From NCBI GenBank assembly GCA_020881915.1, contig JAJFPB010000009.1, positions 1,426,001 to 1,490,000 of the forward strand: a DNA stretch of 64,000 nucleotides. The letters run 5' to 3'. Shown here one piece after another: positions 37,701 through 49,351 of the stretch; position 1 is the stretch's first letter; every line of letters starts with the position of its first letter. The notes under the pieces were generated by a model. The model was not told the DNA's origin and ran no database searches. It was given only the letters and a program-made list of their open reading frames with translations. Both the position numbers and the translations under genes were made by a program. Origin of the DNA: Paramyrothecium sp. XJ0827. Its lineage: Eukaryota > Ascomycota > Sordariomycetes > Hypocreales > Stachybotryaceae.

Positions 37701-40700
37701 TAATGGAGTTATGTAACCACCCTCAATGCCGTCGTCTATCGGCGCACCCTTGTTGATTAGTTCTTCCGCAATATTGAATCGTCCAAACCAGGCCGCTAAA
37801 TGGAGCTAGACAGAGTCAGTCAATGATTGGTTGAGGCAGAGGTTGTCGATGGCTTACAGGTGTATAGAACTCGGAGTTTCGCAGACTCTTCTCTTCTTCG
37901 TATCCATTCTTGAGAAGGCTCGCCACAAGCTGTTTAAACCCAAGTGCGGAAGCGACATGAAGAGCCGAGAACTCAGACCGATTCCAATACCTGAACGATC
38001 CAGTGAGCCGAACGTATTCAGTTAGCCATCGGCGCCGAATAATAGAGTCTCTTTCCCAAAACTCTGCTTCAAGACTTAGCTCTTCAGCAATCTCGTTTGT
38101 AGCTTTGCTCGCATGATGGAGCCAGTGCTTCACCGGGTAAGACAGGACTTTGCTGCTGATAGTTTTCGCCTCAGGATCATCATCCTCATATTCATCAGCG
38201 TCCTCATCACCAGAGTCACTCTCGTCGTCGCTATCAATATTCTGGGTCTCTTCGACTGTATTAAGGACCTCGACATCATCTTTGGTTGACTCTTCGTGAT
38301 CCGCCGATACGTATGGACTTTCTGTTTCATGGTGATCGGCGTTTTCATTGCCTTCACCGTCATTCTCGTATCCACTGTGATTCACCGCGTCGCCAGCCTC
38401 ATCGCTTTCATCGTCCACTACCTGGATAGCCGGAAAACTCAACGACTCCAATATATGGGTAAATGATCTGAGTCCCAGCATTCCATGCTGAAGCTTAATG
38501 TCTTCTTCAGAAAGCCCAAGTAGTGGGTGTACGTTCTCGAGCAAGTGAGTACGCACCACTCCTTCTATGAAAGAGACCCTGGTCTTTGATCTGCTGCTTT
38601 TCAAGACTATCAAAGGTCTGCAATGCTCCAGGAGATCACGAAGCTCTGCCCTGGTCTTGTCGCTGGAGTATAGACCAACAAGGAGTGCGAGCTCTTCCTC
38701 TGTTGGATCTTCGTATGTTAGAACCAAAACACGCAGCAACTCCTTGATACCATCAACCTTGTCTCTACTAAGTTCAAATATTTGGCGCCAGGCGTGGTTA
38801 AGAAGTGCTTCAAGCTCTTGCGGTACAGCTTCAAGAAGTCTCCGGACGTGTAGGTCGTTGTCATTCTGCTGAATTTCCCTAAGTTGAACGCAGGTGATGT
38901 CAATCCACTGGGTATTCTGGGCTCGTCTTCCGAGCATGCTGCTGGCAAAGTACGCAAGAGCTTTGCTGTAGTTCTTCTGTGCAACTAATTCCGTGACTTT
39001 CTTCTGAGCGTGTCTGCGAAGGTCTAATTGGACCTGGTTTTCATATTTTTCATGTTCCAAATCGATTAGACGAACTGACTGCCCGCCCATTGCCTGTCCA
39101 ATGCTGTAGGATTCACCACTTGTAATCAGCCACCTGACTAGTCCATGACGACCGCTCTCGTTCATAGTCTGAATCTCAATCCTCATGAGGTCTAGAAGAG
39201 TGCTCGTTGAGTCGGAGTCTTGAGGCAGAATTTGAAGGTTGTTTATAACGAGATAGACAGTGCTTCCGAAAAGATAGTCATCTGCGAGCATATCTTGTAA
39301 TACCTGCCAAAGATTCTCGACCGTGAGCTGCGGTTGTCCTTTGATATCCTCTTTTCCTCGTTTTCTCAACAGAAACTTGGCATGGGTGGCCAGAACCTCG
39401 TGCTTGGCAATGAGTTGTTGGACGAGAGATTTGAGAAGTTCTTCAGCTGTGCCATAATCTGGAGAGCTGTCACAGAAAAAGAAAGCCAAGAGAGCAGGGG
39501 CCGAGCCAGGATTTGTTTCGACCATCTTGTCGATTTCTTCCAGTGCTGCCAGCGTCGCGCTTGTTTTGCCTCTTCCATCAGGGCCACGAATCCAGACACA
39601 ATCGCCTTTCTTCGGAGGAGACGATAGCTGCTCGCTGCCATACTTGCTCAACCAACCCAAGGATGATAATTCTTCAAGTACCCACGACGAAGGAGCTGTA
39701 GCTTGAGCAATCATTCGCCGTTTCCGGGATATCTGTGCACCATCAAGAGCTTCCATGACCTTGGTAATCATTGTTCTGTCGATTTTTCGAGTGGACTGGC
39801 GTCGGCATTTTGCAACGAGATGTGCACCATGGATTATCTTTTTAAGTGGATTTCGTACGAGAGAATACCGCTCATCCTTGGAACTCTCGAACTTGACAAG
39901 ATCTCTGTGGTTGCAGGCCAACCCCATGGGTACCATAAGACCACCTAGAATTGCCGATTCTTTGGTCACAAACTCTGCAAGCTTCTTGGGTAGGGGTATT
40001 TGAAGTGCTTTGATGAATGCTGGCACTCCCGACAGGTCGGAAATATTGGTGGGTTGTTCTTCGTAGAACCCGCATAGTCCAATGTTTGGGCTTATCTTGG
40101 TCACCATGCGGATGAACTCATCTCGGAGCTCATTCAAGCCCTCGTCGTCAGGCTTCATGAGATCCAAGAGCTTAGAGGGCACTGTTTGGTCGAACATCTG
40201 ACCCACGTGAGAAAGCATAGCAGCTACTGATGCAGCTTCCGCTCCATGGAACGGGGTACCGAAAACAGCGCAACCAGCGATGTCCTCAAACATGTGAGGA
40301 AACAGGTCTTGTCGAGATTCAGCAAGACACACGGCCTAAGGAGGTGGTTAAAATATTTCATTAATCAAAACGAACAGGAGCTCCAAACCTTTGCAACGAC
40401 TAAACCGCCCATGCTGTGCCCGATGAATACAATTGGCCTGGTTGATCCCGAAGCCTATCGCACAAAACTCCTGTTAGACTGTGTATTATCGGAAGTGTTA
40501 AAGAAGGATAAATACTCTTTTCTCGTGCAACCCGTGTAGAAGGGTCAATGCAAGGTTGCCAATGAATTGCTTGACCTTGAGCGGTCCTGTCCACGCAGAT
40601 TCATACATGTACAGCAAGACTCTGGCGGTCGGAAAGTCTCGAGCCACGCCATCTTCATCACTGGCCCAACTGAAACCGGTCTTTACCGATTTCCAGCTCT

Positions 40701-40944
40701 CCTCAGGATTCGCACCAAGGCCCGGCACAAATACGATACTGCGATGGCATTCTATTAGTCGAGTCCTGGGCGCGCTTGAAACTTGACATATACACCGCGC
40801 TTACTCTATGTCTGTGGCCTTGTTTGAGTCCGGATTAGGGTACAGTTGCTTGACCCCTTGTTGAACAACTTCGTAGCCTTTCTTCGACTTGGTCGGCGCA
40901 GCACCGCCGGCAACGCGTCGAGTTGCCGATCGTTGAAGTGACAT
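34758..40944 (-). CDS. STAND receptor: alpha/beta hydrolase - NACHT - ankyrin repeats with Gln/Tyr-rich tail
   Basis: Six exons, 1961 residues; introns 40804-40739, 40515-40455, 40388-40336, 37857-37806 and 36852-36784 all close in phase from ATG 40944. The N-terminal lipase-like domain has VFVPGLGANP and nucleophile Ser135 (FIGHSMGG, assembled across the short third exon) and ends near CNHRDLVKF. The NACHT domain has P-loop GPDGRGKT (394-401), but its Walker B reads LVINNLQILPQ (about 503-514) instead of the usual hydrophobic-DxxDE, so ATP hydrolysis may be impaired. A Glu/Asp-rich linker precedes ankyrin repeats (starting LHLAAWFG), which a second acidic block of about 70 residues interrupts. 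Further repeats follow to about 35950-36100. The last 350 residues are disordered and contain QQQQQQYYQQQQQLQ-type runs. The family acts in non-self recognition; specificity is unknown. Confidence 0.9.
35165..35275 (-). repeat. CAG/CAA-rich stretch encoding Gln/Tyr runs
   Basis: Imperfect CAG/CAA repeat (read on the minus strand) inside the last exon of receptor 2, coding Gln runs broken by Tyr-Tyr pairs. Such tracts vary in length between strains. Confidence 0.8.
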
Positions 40945-42242
40945 TGCAATAGCACTTCATCTGCAGAACGCACGGTAGTGAGCTTTCGTGTCTGAGTCTG
41001 AGCTTTGAGCCAAGAACCGGCATTTAAGTAAGACGACCCTAGTCTTTTCCATAAGGCTGCACTAGTAGAAGTTGAGATGTTCTCCTCATCGGCTCCTACG
41101 AAAATAACTTAAAAGGATCCTCACCCTGGGGGGAAGTCTGCATGCCCCTGTCAGCCGGTGGGCCGTTACAGAGATGCAGTGAGCATTTTCAACCGCATGG
41201 GGCCTGCGCTAATGCTCACCAGCATGGGTTGACGGGGCGCAGTGCAATTTCACCAAATTGTCGAGTCAGGGAATTGCTCTGAATTAGGATTAGCCGCAAA
41301 GGTCGAAGCGCTATAGTATCATTGGTGATCCGCGGAGAGGAGTTCGAGGTGAACAGCTGACGCTGACTCTCGACGGAGAAGAGCCATGTCCCTTGGCGTA
41401 CTTTCATTATCTCTTTGGGCTCCACAGAGTTCCTGACAGCGCTCCTCCATCTTTCGGTGCCACGCCATTGTTTCTTCCCCAAAGGCACATGGAGCAGGTG
41501 GTTTGCGAAGTGACTGCTACTGCGATTGGTTCCAAATCAGCCTACTCTGTGTTTTCTTGTATAGGTCGCATTTACGATTGCCGATCTAAAGACGAATGAA
41601 GGTTTCCAAAGATACGCATGGATTATTCCATCGTTTGCAAGAGCCTCATATGTCTCTTCCACAACAATGTCAAATTCCCTCCGGAGCGACATGTTCATTT
41701 GAGACTTGAAGCGAATTCTTATTATCTCCTCCTCGAAGACGTAACTTTGCTTGAGGCAACCGAAAATGCAAGCAAAGCAGCAAATTAACATTATCGATTT
41801 GTATGAATCACATTAAATCCATGAATCTGAAGCAATATTCAGCTCCTGGAGAGAGGAAATTTGCGTGAGACGAATCTCTCGGGCGGACCAATGTTAGGGC
41901 AATTTGCCCCCTGTCAGAGCCACCCCAGAAAGGCCACGACAGTCGCCTTAGCTTTGCGTCGACGGGGTCCATCGTACCAGGGTTATCAATGTTGCTTGAC
42001 TCTACTCGGCCTAGCTCGTAAGCACCAGGCTCACCCCTGCGCGGCTATGTTGGTTGTCAGGAGCTTGTGCATAAGACATAAGATAGGGATAGCCGGAGGC
42101 TGAACTACAATTTTGAACATCTTCGTGCTTGAGCGATCTTCGAGGGCTGCCGTTGAAGTTCGCTGAACACTCACAAGGTGCCGCCGCCATAGCACATTCG
42201 TCAACCATCCAGGGGACTTATTCGCGCAAGTTTGACAGAGCT
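40945..42242. other. Intergenic region, 1.3 kb
   Basis: Divergent spacer between receptor 2 and the membrane protein gene. Frames on both strands lack recognisable domains. No repeat is seen. Confidence 0.4.
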
Positions 42243-43304
42243 ATGCCTTTGATTCCCCCTCCGTTCACAGTGCGGTCCCTCGCACCACAGCCGCAAGATG
42301 ACACCTTCTCCTCCAGCACAGAAGACTATTGTTCCTTGTTGCCAGCTACACACCGCACCAAAGGGGACGATATAGTGGTGCCCAGGCCAGATCGCAATTT
42401 TCTGGAGAAGGAGCTCTCTGTCAAGCGAATTAATAACATTCACGACTGGCTATGGCTATGTGGTCGTCCGATGCCACCACGGCCATTGCACCATCAACGC
42501 CTGCTTGCTCGCGAAATCTCCATCACGGAAGATGTTGGACTTCACCTCGTATGGTGGAGGAACCGCATTTTCATCAAACCCCTGCCCTCCTATCTTCTAG
42601 ACCCGGACTTCTGGAAAGCCTACATCACCGATGAAGCGCATGTGGCGGAAACAGGGGGCCATAGCACAACTTTGGATGCCGCTGCTCGTGGATTCTTGTT
42701 CTCCTACACAGCCTTGATAGCATACGAAAGCGATTTTCGTATCGCAATGGAATGTGGTCTACTCCCAATCTCGCTGACATGGCGCGGCTGGAAGACTTTG
42801 ACAACTGAATTCCTCGCGAACCACAGCTACGACCGCGTGAATCCGCGATACTGGTATGGAGAACTTCGTCTTAGCCGCCTCAACAAACTCTACCGCATAG
42901 TCAAAGGTTCTGTGTTTCGGGGCTACTCGAGAGTTGCCTCTCATGCCTTCTACGGCAGCTTCTTGGAAGACCAGTTCGCCCTACTCGCGGGTATCCTAGG
43001 TTATGTCGTGATTGTACTTACAGCCTTGCAGGTTGGGCTGAGTGTTGAACAATTGGCAGAGAACCAGGCTTTCCAAAACGTCAGTTATGGACTGACGGTA
43101 TTTGCTCTAATCTCTCCCCTCATCGGCGCTGTCTTCATATTCATCTTGGTGTTAGCCATGTATCTGAACAATTGGAATGCAACAAAAGCGTATGAGAAGA
43201 AGAGATTCTATGCTATGGGGGTGAAGCCCATAGAGCGGGCAAAGAGAATCAGCGAACGGACGCCAACTGGCTTGGTTCATGAGACATTTCTGACGAAGAA
43301 ATAG
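42243..43304 (+). CDS. Fungal membrane protein of unknown function (DUF6601-like)
   Basis: Single-exon, 353 residues from ATG 42243 (MPLIPPPFTV); the frame is open further upstream only through a TTG. A conserved-looking core begins FLEKELSVKRINNIHDWLWLCGRPMPPRPLHHQ and continues with EDVGLHLVWW and FIKPLPSYLLDP. Two hydrophobic segments follow (about residues 245-268 and 284-310), placing the long N-terminal part and the short basic tail on the same side of a membrane. I recall such sequences as the ascomycete family DUF6601, without known function; this name was not checked. There is no signal peptide and no enzymatic motif. Confidence 0.8.
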   Translation: MPLIPPPFTVRSLAPQPQDDTFSSSTEDYCSLLPATHRTKGDDIVVPRPDRNFLEKELSVKRINNIHDWLWLCGRPMPPRPLHHQRLLAREISITEDVGLHLVWWRNRIFIKPLPSYLLDPDFWKAYITDEAHVAETGGHSTTLDAAARGFLFSYTALIAYESDFRIAMECGLLPISLTWRGWKTLTTEFLANHSYDRVNPRYWYGELRLSRLNKLYRIVKGSVFRGYSRVASHAFYGSFLEDQFALLAGILGYVVIVLTALQVGLSVEQLAENQAFQNVSYGLTVFALISPLIGAVFIFILVLAMYLNNWNATKAYEKKRFYAMGVKPIERAKRISERTPTGLVHETFLTKK

Positions 43305-43663
43305 CTAGTCATTGCATGAATATTGTATTTTAAGTATCAATATGGGCACGGTTGCATCCCGTGATGGACTCTCACTCAGCATTTGCCCCGGAAAAACTCT
43401 GCAACAACTTGATTGAGCCTTGCTTGTAGGTGCTATCCTGCTACACATGGATGCTGCTATACTGCGACTCGCAGCTTCGTTCGCCTACTAGACTGATCAC
43501 CAAGGCAATTTGAAGAGCCATGAACCAAACAGCTAGCCGAGTTTGTGCTAGACTCCAAACATCCATTCAAGGGGCCCAGATTAATTTTAGCTACACCCTA
43601 ATCAATGCCCAAGCCAAATCAAACCAACGTCAAATCGTGTCTTTCTCCTCCTTCAATGTCATA
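43305..43663. other. Spacer before the Zn2Cys6 factor
   Basis: Promoter and leader of the transcription factor gene. The coding frame is open back to ATG 43520, which would add 48 residues of non-conserved-looking sequence; the ATG at 43664 lies much closer to the zinc cluster. Confidence 0.4.
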
Positions 43664-45726
43664 ATGCGCAAGTACATGAGCAAACGTCAGCGGCCGTGTG
43701 ACTTTTGCCGTTCACGCAAAACGGCCTGTCGCATCGAAGGCTCGCCGCCATGTCGATCATGTGAGCTGCATGGCAAAGACTGTACATTCGTTGACGGAAC
43801 AAAACCACGAAAGCGGCTTCTGCCCCGGTCGCCAATTGGGGATGTTTCTCAATCACATCTCAATGAAGACGGAGAGCCGGTTCTTAGCTCCCCGCTCAAC
43901 CACAATGCCGGGGACCTCAACGATGCGCGGAGTCTGTTACCGAGTATGCCGTCGCTCGGTATCGGTCAATTGATGGAATCAGAGCAGGACCGCCTGCCGG
44001 ACGAAACGGCTGCCCTCAATGACATGACCATGCAGTTCATCAACGATTTTGACATCGACGGCCCCGAGTATCAATTCATGTTCCGCACTCCGCGCAGTCC
44101 GTCTCTGATTATCCAAGGACAGAGGTCGACTGCATCGCCTTCAGTCCTAGAAGCACCTGGTACCATGCTTGACAATGCCACGAACCTCCGCCCTGAAGCT
44201 TTGGGTCTATCCGGTGACATGGACCCATTCTTGCTGCAGCAATACCGCACAGATGATCATGGCACTTTCAAATTCAAGCAGTTATCCATCCAGTCCGTCC
44301 AACAAGATCCATTTCCGGTTCAATTCCTCGCCTCACATCCCTCCCTCTTCACACGTAACAGACGGGAGGCAGGACACGATTCACTCCCTGATGCTCAACT
44401 AAGGGGAGATCTCGAAGCTCTCGTTTCGAAGACTGCGGGCAAAAGACTCGTCGCGCTGTATCAAAAGTTTGTCGCGCCGCAGTATTCCATCTTTTCGACA
44501 GAGCAGCTCCCAGATCCGACAGATGCTCCTCCGTCGCTTCTGGCGGCAATCTATTCTATCTCTTTTCCATTCGCTGTGTACGATGAGCAGCTGTGCATTG
44601 ATATGGCTTACGAATCGCCACCATATGCTGCATTATCACGCATCATCGATACTGTGATAGCTACAGAAATGCATTCGCCCAACCTTGCCCTGGTGCAGAC
44701 CCTATTCCTCACTGCTTCTCGAGCTTCTCCTGATCCTCATGTTTCCGATGCCTCTTACAGATGGTCATTACTCGGAATGCTGGTAGCTACTGCTACAAAT
44801 GTGGGACTGCATCTTGACTCAAAGGCCTGGAGCATTTCCCCCTGGCAGATTTCACAGCGAAGGAGGCTGTCTTTCGCAATTTATTCACTTGACATATGGC
44901 TATCAGCTAGCCTTGGACGTCCACCAACCATCAAAGAATCTAATTGGCTAGTTACGTCGCTTCAAACTGAGGACAGTCTTTGTTCCGGTGTAGGTGAGGT
45001 TCAGTGGAACGAACTAATGGCATACTCAGATTTGACCTCTATTCTGGCACAAGCTCTTGCAAGACTCTAGTAAGACAGTTATTAGGCTTGGTGATACCAA
45101 ATGCTGACCTGTTCAGTTCTCTCCAAGCCATGCATGAGTGTATGCAAGCGCCTTCAAAAGGCGTTGCCATTGCGGATGGTTTGATCACTACACTCAACTT
45201 TAACAATTGTGAGACAAGATACAAGGACCTTCAAGACTCATCGAAATCTATGTTTGGTGCGATTCTATGTCTCGGGTACAATTATATTTCTTTAATGATC
45301 ATCCGGGCCTCCATACATCCTTTCTTAAGCGCTGGCGCCCAGACAAGTTCGGAGTATGAGAACAGAACGGTCGCAATGAAGAATGCCGTTTTGAGCTTTG
45401 GCAAATTCTTGAAAGACATAAGGACGGATGAGTTGAATGGCTTTTGGCCGCCGTGGTGCCAGGCCGCCTTCTCGTCTTTCTGCTTCACCCAGCTCCTCAT
45501 GGCGGTCAACGCGAGTACGGCTGATGACGCTAACTATTGGGTGCAAACATTGCAAGAAACACGAAGCCAACTTCGACTAAAGTCAAACTCTCTTCCCATC
45601 CTTCGGTTGGGCCTGCTGCGTATTGATGCAATCTTCTGGCGCGGTATCGAACAAGTACTGCATCTGGAGGACCATGTCGCACGAGCTTTCAAGCAGGGGG
45701 CCTCAGCCTCAGGTTCGCTTGGATGA
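43664..45726 (+). CDS. Zn2Cys6 binuclear-cluster transcription factor
   Basis: Two exons (intron 45070-45116, phase closed), 671 residues from ATG 43664; an alternative start is ATG 43520. The DNA-binding cluster occupies residues 12-40 with six cysteines (C12, C15, C22, C30, C33, C40) and the basic RSRKTAC segment. A disordered acidic stretch follows, then the fungal-specific middle homology domain (about 245-560), with the typical SYRWSLLGMLVATATNVGLHLD and RRRLSFAIYSLDIWLSASLGRPP blocks. These factors bind CGG-type sites as dimers and often control adjacent catabolic or secondary-metabolism genes. Its stop is 49 bases from the convergent D-amino-acid oxidase stop. A regulatory link to the amino-acid genes that follow is plausible by position only. 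Confidence 0.93.
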
Positions 45727-45774
45727 AGGTTGGATTGGCTCATACTTTTTGTACTCTACTGTAGAACTGGTCTC

Positions 45775-47044
45775 CTATAAATGCGCCCGTACTCTGTCCT
45801 TTTCTATCGTATGCAGAACGTCCTCGATAGTTGTTACTGCATCCATGGCCATTCCATAGCCTGCCTGGAACCCAGTTCCTCCAGCACCATAGTTATGAAC
45901 AAGCACACGTTTTTGACCTGATACCTGTATCTCGTGTCTCTCTACCCGCGCACCGCCTTCCCGCGAAGGCCGTAGACCGGCGAAAACTGCCAAGATTTCC
46001 GGCTGTGCACGTCTTAGTTCCCGACTTAGTGCTTTGGTACGATCCAAAATGGAGTCTGTTTCATGAGAATACGTCGCGCCATCGCTGATGATTTGTCAAC
46101 CCAGTTTGCTGTGTTTGCAGATATGAGGGACCTACCCGACGCCTTTTTGCATGTACCCTCCCAAAATTACATTGCCGTTTGATCCTGGACGGGGTATCAC
46201 ATAGGTCTCGTAACCCCTGCCGTGCCTCATGATGTTGCTCCTGACATCCGGTGCTCTTATGAGCACAACCTGCCCACGGGTCGGATAGCATTTCGTGTCT
46301 TCAACTCCCCGTAGTGTGATCGCACTATTGCCTATACAGTTAAAAACCGCTTTAGTGCTCACGTTTGCAAAGGCAGCTTGAATGCTGGGCAGCTTCTGAC
46401 GGACAAATGTCACATTGTATTGATGTCTGAGACGGTTATAGAGGTACTCCATGTGTCGAGGCGCGTTGACGGTAAGTGTTGTAAAGGACACACCAAACTT
46501 GACACCCTCAGGAAGCTCCGGTACTGGTAGTACTCGAAACTGCGTAAGTCTCAATGTCAGATCCAATTACTATGTAGGATAGGGAAGCTTACATCCTCAA
46601 GATACTCAGACATAGCCTTGATCTTGTGCAATGGAACATCTTCATCCCACAACTCTGTCGACGGCGTTCGCTGCACATACGAATGTGTTGTGTCTTCCGA
46701 AGCCAGGTTTGTTAGGTGTGCATAACCTAACTGATCCCATCGTAAGGCGTTCGCATCCGAGCCTGAAATTGCCGAAAAGTTACAGCCCGCCCTAATACAT
46801 GTCAGTCTCAGCACATTTATCAATGAGACAAGCTTACCATGGCGATGTGTATGTGATGGCGGTGTCGCCAGGCAGATGTTCAGCCAGAACTGTAATGCTT
46901 TTACCGTATCCTCGCTTGGCAAGAACTAAGGCCACGTTCAAGCCAATGATGCCGGCACTGCGACGAAATGTCAGCCTGGCTCAACTGGTCCAGTGGGTTG
47001 TAATTTAGAACTAACCCAACGATCACAATCTCATTCGGTGCCAT
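45775..47044 (-). CDS. D-amino-acid oxidase (FAD-dependent, probably peroxisomal)
   Basis: Five exons, 353 residues; introns 47015-46958, 46837-46792, 46592-46540 and 46135-46085 close in phase. It oxidises D-amino acids to keto acids with release of ammonia and H2O2. The N-terminus carries the FAD-binding GAGIIGLN motif (formed across intron 1: IVIVG-AGIIG). Further landmarks are SPWAGCNFS, the carboxylate-binding Arg in AGLRPSR, and the C-terminal signature HNYGAGGTGFQAGYG. The protein ends AHL, similar to a type 1 peroxisomal signal, in line with peroxisomal location in fungi. Length is normal for the family. A D-aspartate oxidase specificity is not excluded. It is convergent with the Zn2Cys6 gene. 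Confidence 0.95.
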
Positions 47045-47539
47045 TTTCGGATTCACTTCCTCGTAAGCAGCTCGATCTTGGAAACGATCATTTAGCGATT
47101 TGAGTTGGGCCCTTACAGGAACCCAACCTCTACATATGCATCGGGCTTGTAGACACACTAACGAGCATGCCGTCCGGTTTCAACAACGCCGGCCTCGGGG
47201 TGGGCGGCATTGCCCAAGAGCTCGGCGTCGCTTGTGATTGGTGGCGTTCCGCGGTGGATACCCCTCTCATTACCGAGTCCAGTTCCGCTTCCCAAAGATA
47301 AGGACCGTCCACTAGATTCTGCGCCAGTTTGGTGAAGGGGCTTTGGCTATGGGGGGAATCCGAGGTCTTTACTTTAAACTTAAGTATTGGGACTTGGCTT
47401 ACTGCAACGGGTAGAATTCGCTGGTAAACACGAATACATTGCACCTGAGCCATCAACAACACCTTCATATCCAGATGGAAATGCTTAGGGTGGGAATTTG
47501 TCTAATGGTATAATCTATTGTGGATCGAAGATAAGATAA
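47045..47539. other. Spacer between D-amino-acid oxidase and esterase genes
   Basis: Promoter of the oxidase and 3' side of the esterase. A minus-strand frame of 112 codons (47130-47468) has no recognisable domain, though its end (LLKPDGMLVSV) loosely resembles dehydrogenase or methyltransferase text. I do not call it. Confidence 0.4.
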
Positions 47540-48858
47540 TTATTGGTGAAAGTGTACATTCTTCAAAATTGTAGCTGTGTCCTCAATGAACTCAAAGCTC
47601 TTGCTCAATCCTCTTGTTGGGTGGTTATAGTGTCCGAACGCGTGAGGCATCCCAGCATATCTCTTCATCGTGACTTGGTTGCCTGCATTTCTTAACAAAT
47701 CGCCATAGGACTCGCCCTCGTCTCTCTCCAAATCAAATTCTGCCGTAATTATATGAGCTGGTGACAGGTCCTTCAAATTAGGTGCAAGCATAGGCGTCAT
47801 GATCCATGTTTTCAGGATACGATCCTGTTCATCTACTGAGGTTAGCTTCACCGAACAATATTGTGTGAGCACGAAAGTATCTCACCAGCGTCATCTCCAA
47901 GCCAATATTTTAAAAACCACTGCTCGCGTCCCAATGGGCCCCATGGTGCGTCCGCAAAGAGCCGGGCACTTTCATACGGACAATTTTCCGGCGTTAAGTT
48001 CTTAATTCTTGTACTGCAGTAGCGCATGTCTGTTGCCGGCACAATCATCAAATGTAACTTGATGGGAATGCCTTCGTCTCTTGCAAAATGAGCAAGAACA
48101 GCAGACATGTGCCCTCCGGCTGAGAGTCCCCCGAAAGAGACGTTTTGCGGGTTTATGTTAAGAGTTGCGGCATGTTCAATGGTCTCATCGTCCGTTAGCT
48201 GGTTTCATAATCGAGGTAAATGATGAATTACCCATTTAACAGTATCCCAACAATCGTAGATTGCCGTTGGGAACTTGAATTCAGGACCCATTCGATAGTC
48301 CACATCAATCACCTTGATCTTCGCCTTATTGCAGATGTGGCGGCACCACGCCGCCTCCGAGTTGAGACTGCCAAGTACCCAGCCACCTGCTATGTCAGTT
48401 CATCTTCTCATTAATTCTGAGTGATGGCTCACCACCATGAAAGTTTAAGTGCACAGGAAATGGACCTCGGCCCTCTGGACTGTATATCCTAACTGCAATA
48501 TTTCCAGCAGGATGGTTTACGGGGATCTGCTTGTCCTCGACGTGAAAAACTTCAGGGCCTTCATAGCATTACTACCACGACCAAGAAAAAGGAAGGAAGA
48601 ATGATAGAATTACATACCAGTGTAAGTAGGATAGGTAAAGCTGTATTTTGCCGGATTTTTCTTGTATTCTTCAAGAGTCACCTCGTCGGCACGAACCATA
48701 TCACTACCATGATCATTCCATAAATGAAGCCACTCAGCATCTAACCCCTTGTATCGAGTCTCTGAGACCTCCAAGCGTTTGGAAGCCGGTGGTAGTTCTG
48801 CCCGTATTGTCACGGGCTTCAAAAACACGGTCGCAGTGTTGCTCGTTTGCTCAAGCAT
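47540..48858 (-). CDS. Alpha/beta hydrolase of the HSL/arylacetamide-deacetylase type
   Basis: Five exons, 376 residues from ATG 48858 (MLEQTSNTAT). Introns 48617-48559, 48432-48387, 48231-48199 and 47885-47836 close in phase. The domain shows the oxyanion box HGGGW (split by intron 2), the nucleophile elbow GGLSAGG, an acid near EFDLERDEG and the His in GMPHAFGH, the order of hormone-sensitive-lipase-type esterases. Expected role: hydrolysis of carboxyl esters or amides of small molecules in the cytosol. The third intron is only 33 nt, unusually short, but reading through it meets a TGA and splicing restores the conserved VKWLTDDETIEHA. The frame is open upstream of 48858 to 49167, so a longer N-terminus is possible. 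It is divergent from the peptide transporter. Confidence 0.88.
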
Positions 48859-49351
48859 AGTGACTGGGGTAATGAGAACAATCTGATACGTCCTTTGGCG
48901 CCACTGTCGTTGTGCCTTCTCTGCTGCGGCGTCCTCATCAAGATAAAGGCCCAATTCGGCGTCCACGGTCCGGTGAGGACGCCGAGAGACGCTATGATAA
49001 GGACCGCAATCACAACGCCGCGAGTCGCAATTGGTCCGCCCGGTTGGCCGATCGCTGGATCCACAAGACCTATCTCTAGGCTCGGCCGGCGGAAGAACGC
49101 CACCTATCATGAGTCTGGATTTCAACCCCGCGTTATCTACCACCATGAAACCCAGTAGGCCGGTCATTAGGATGCATGCATATCACCGCACGCCGCTCTC
49201 CCCAAGATTTGTTTATAAGAAACGTGAGTCGGCCCCGAGTCACCACGTCTGATCAATGGCATGATCATACGCCTGACATATTCTCATCATCGTACGACAC
49301 GACAAAGGCCAGTGACTCTAGTGAAACCTCATCGATTACTTCCACAAAGAT
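48859..49351. promoter_or_regulatory. Shared divergent promoter region of esterase and peptide transporter
   Basis: 493 bases separate the two divergent start codons. Overlapping frames occur on both strands (for example a minus-strand frame with one hydrophobic segment, 48819-49103) without family resemblance. Sites for a common regulator would be expected here but I cannot name one. Confidence 0.4.

Noticed and set aside
47130..47468. 112-codon minus-strand frame between D-amino-acid oxidase and esterase
   Set aside because: Only a faint resemblance at its end to dehydrogenase or methyltransferase text; no complete motif.
48819..49103. Minus-strand frame with one hydrophobic segment upstream of the esterase
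   Set aside because: Overlaps the esterase 5' region in another frame, has no family resemblance, and no splice pair joins it sensibly to the esterase.
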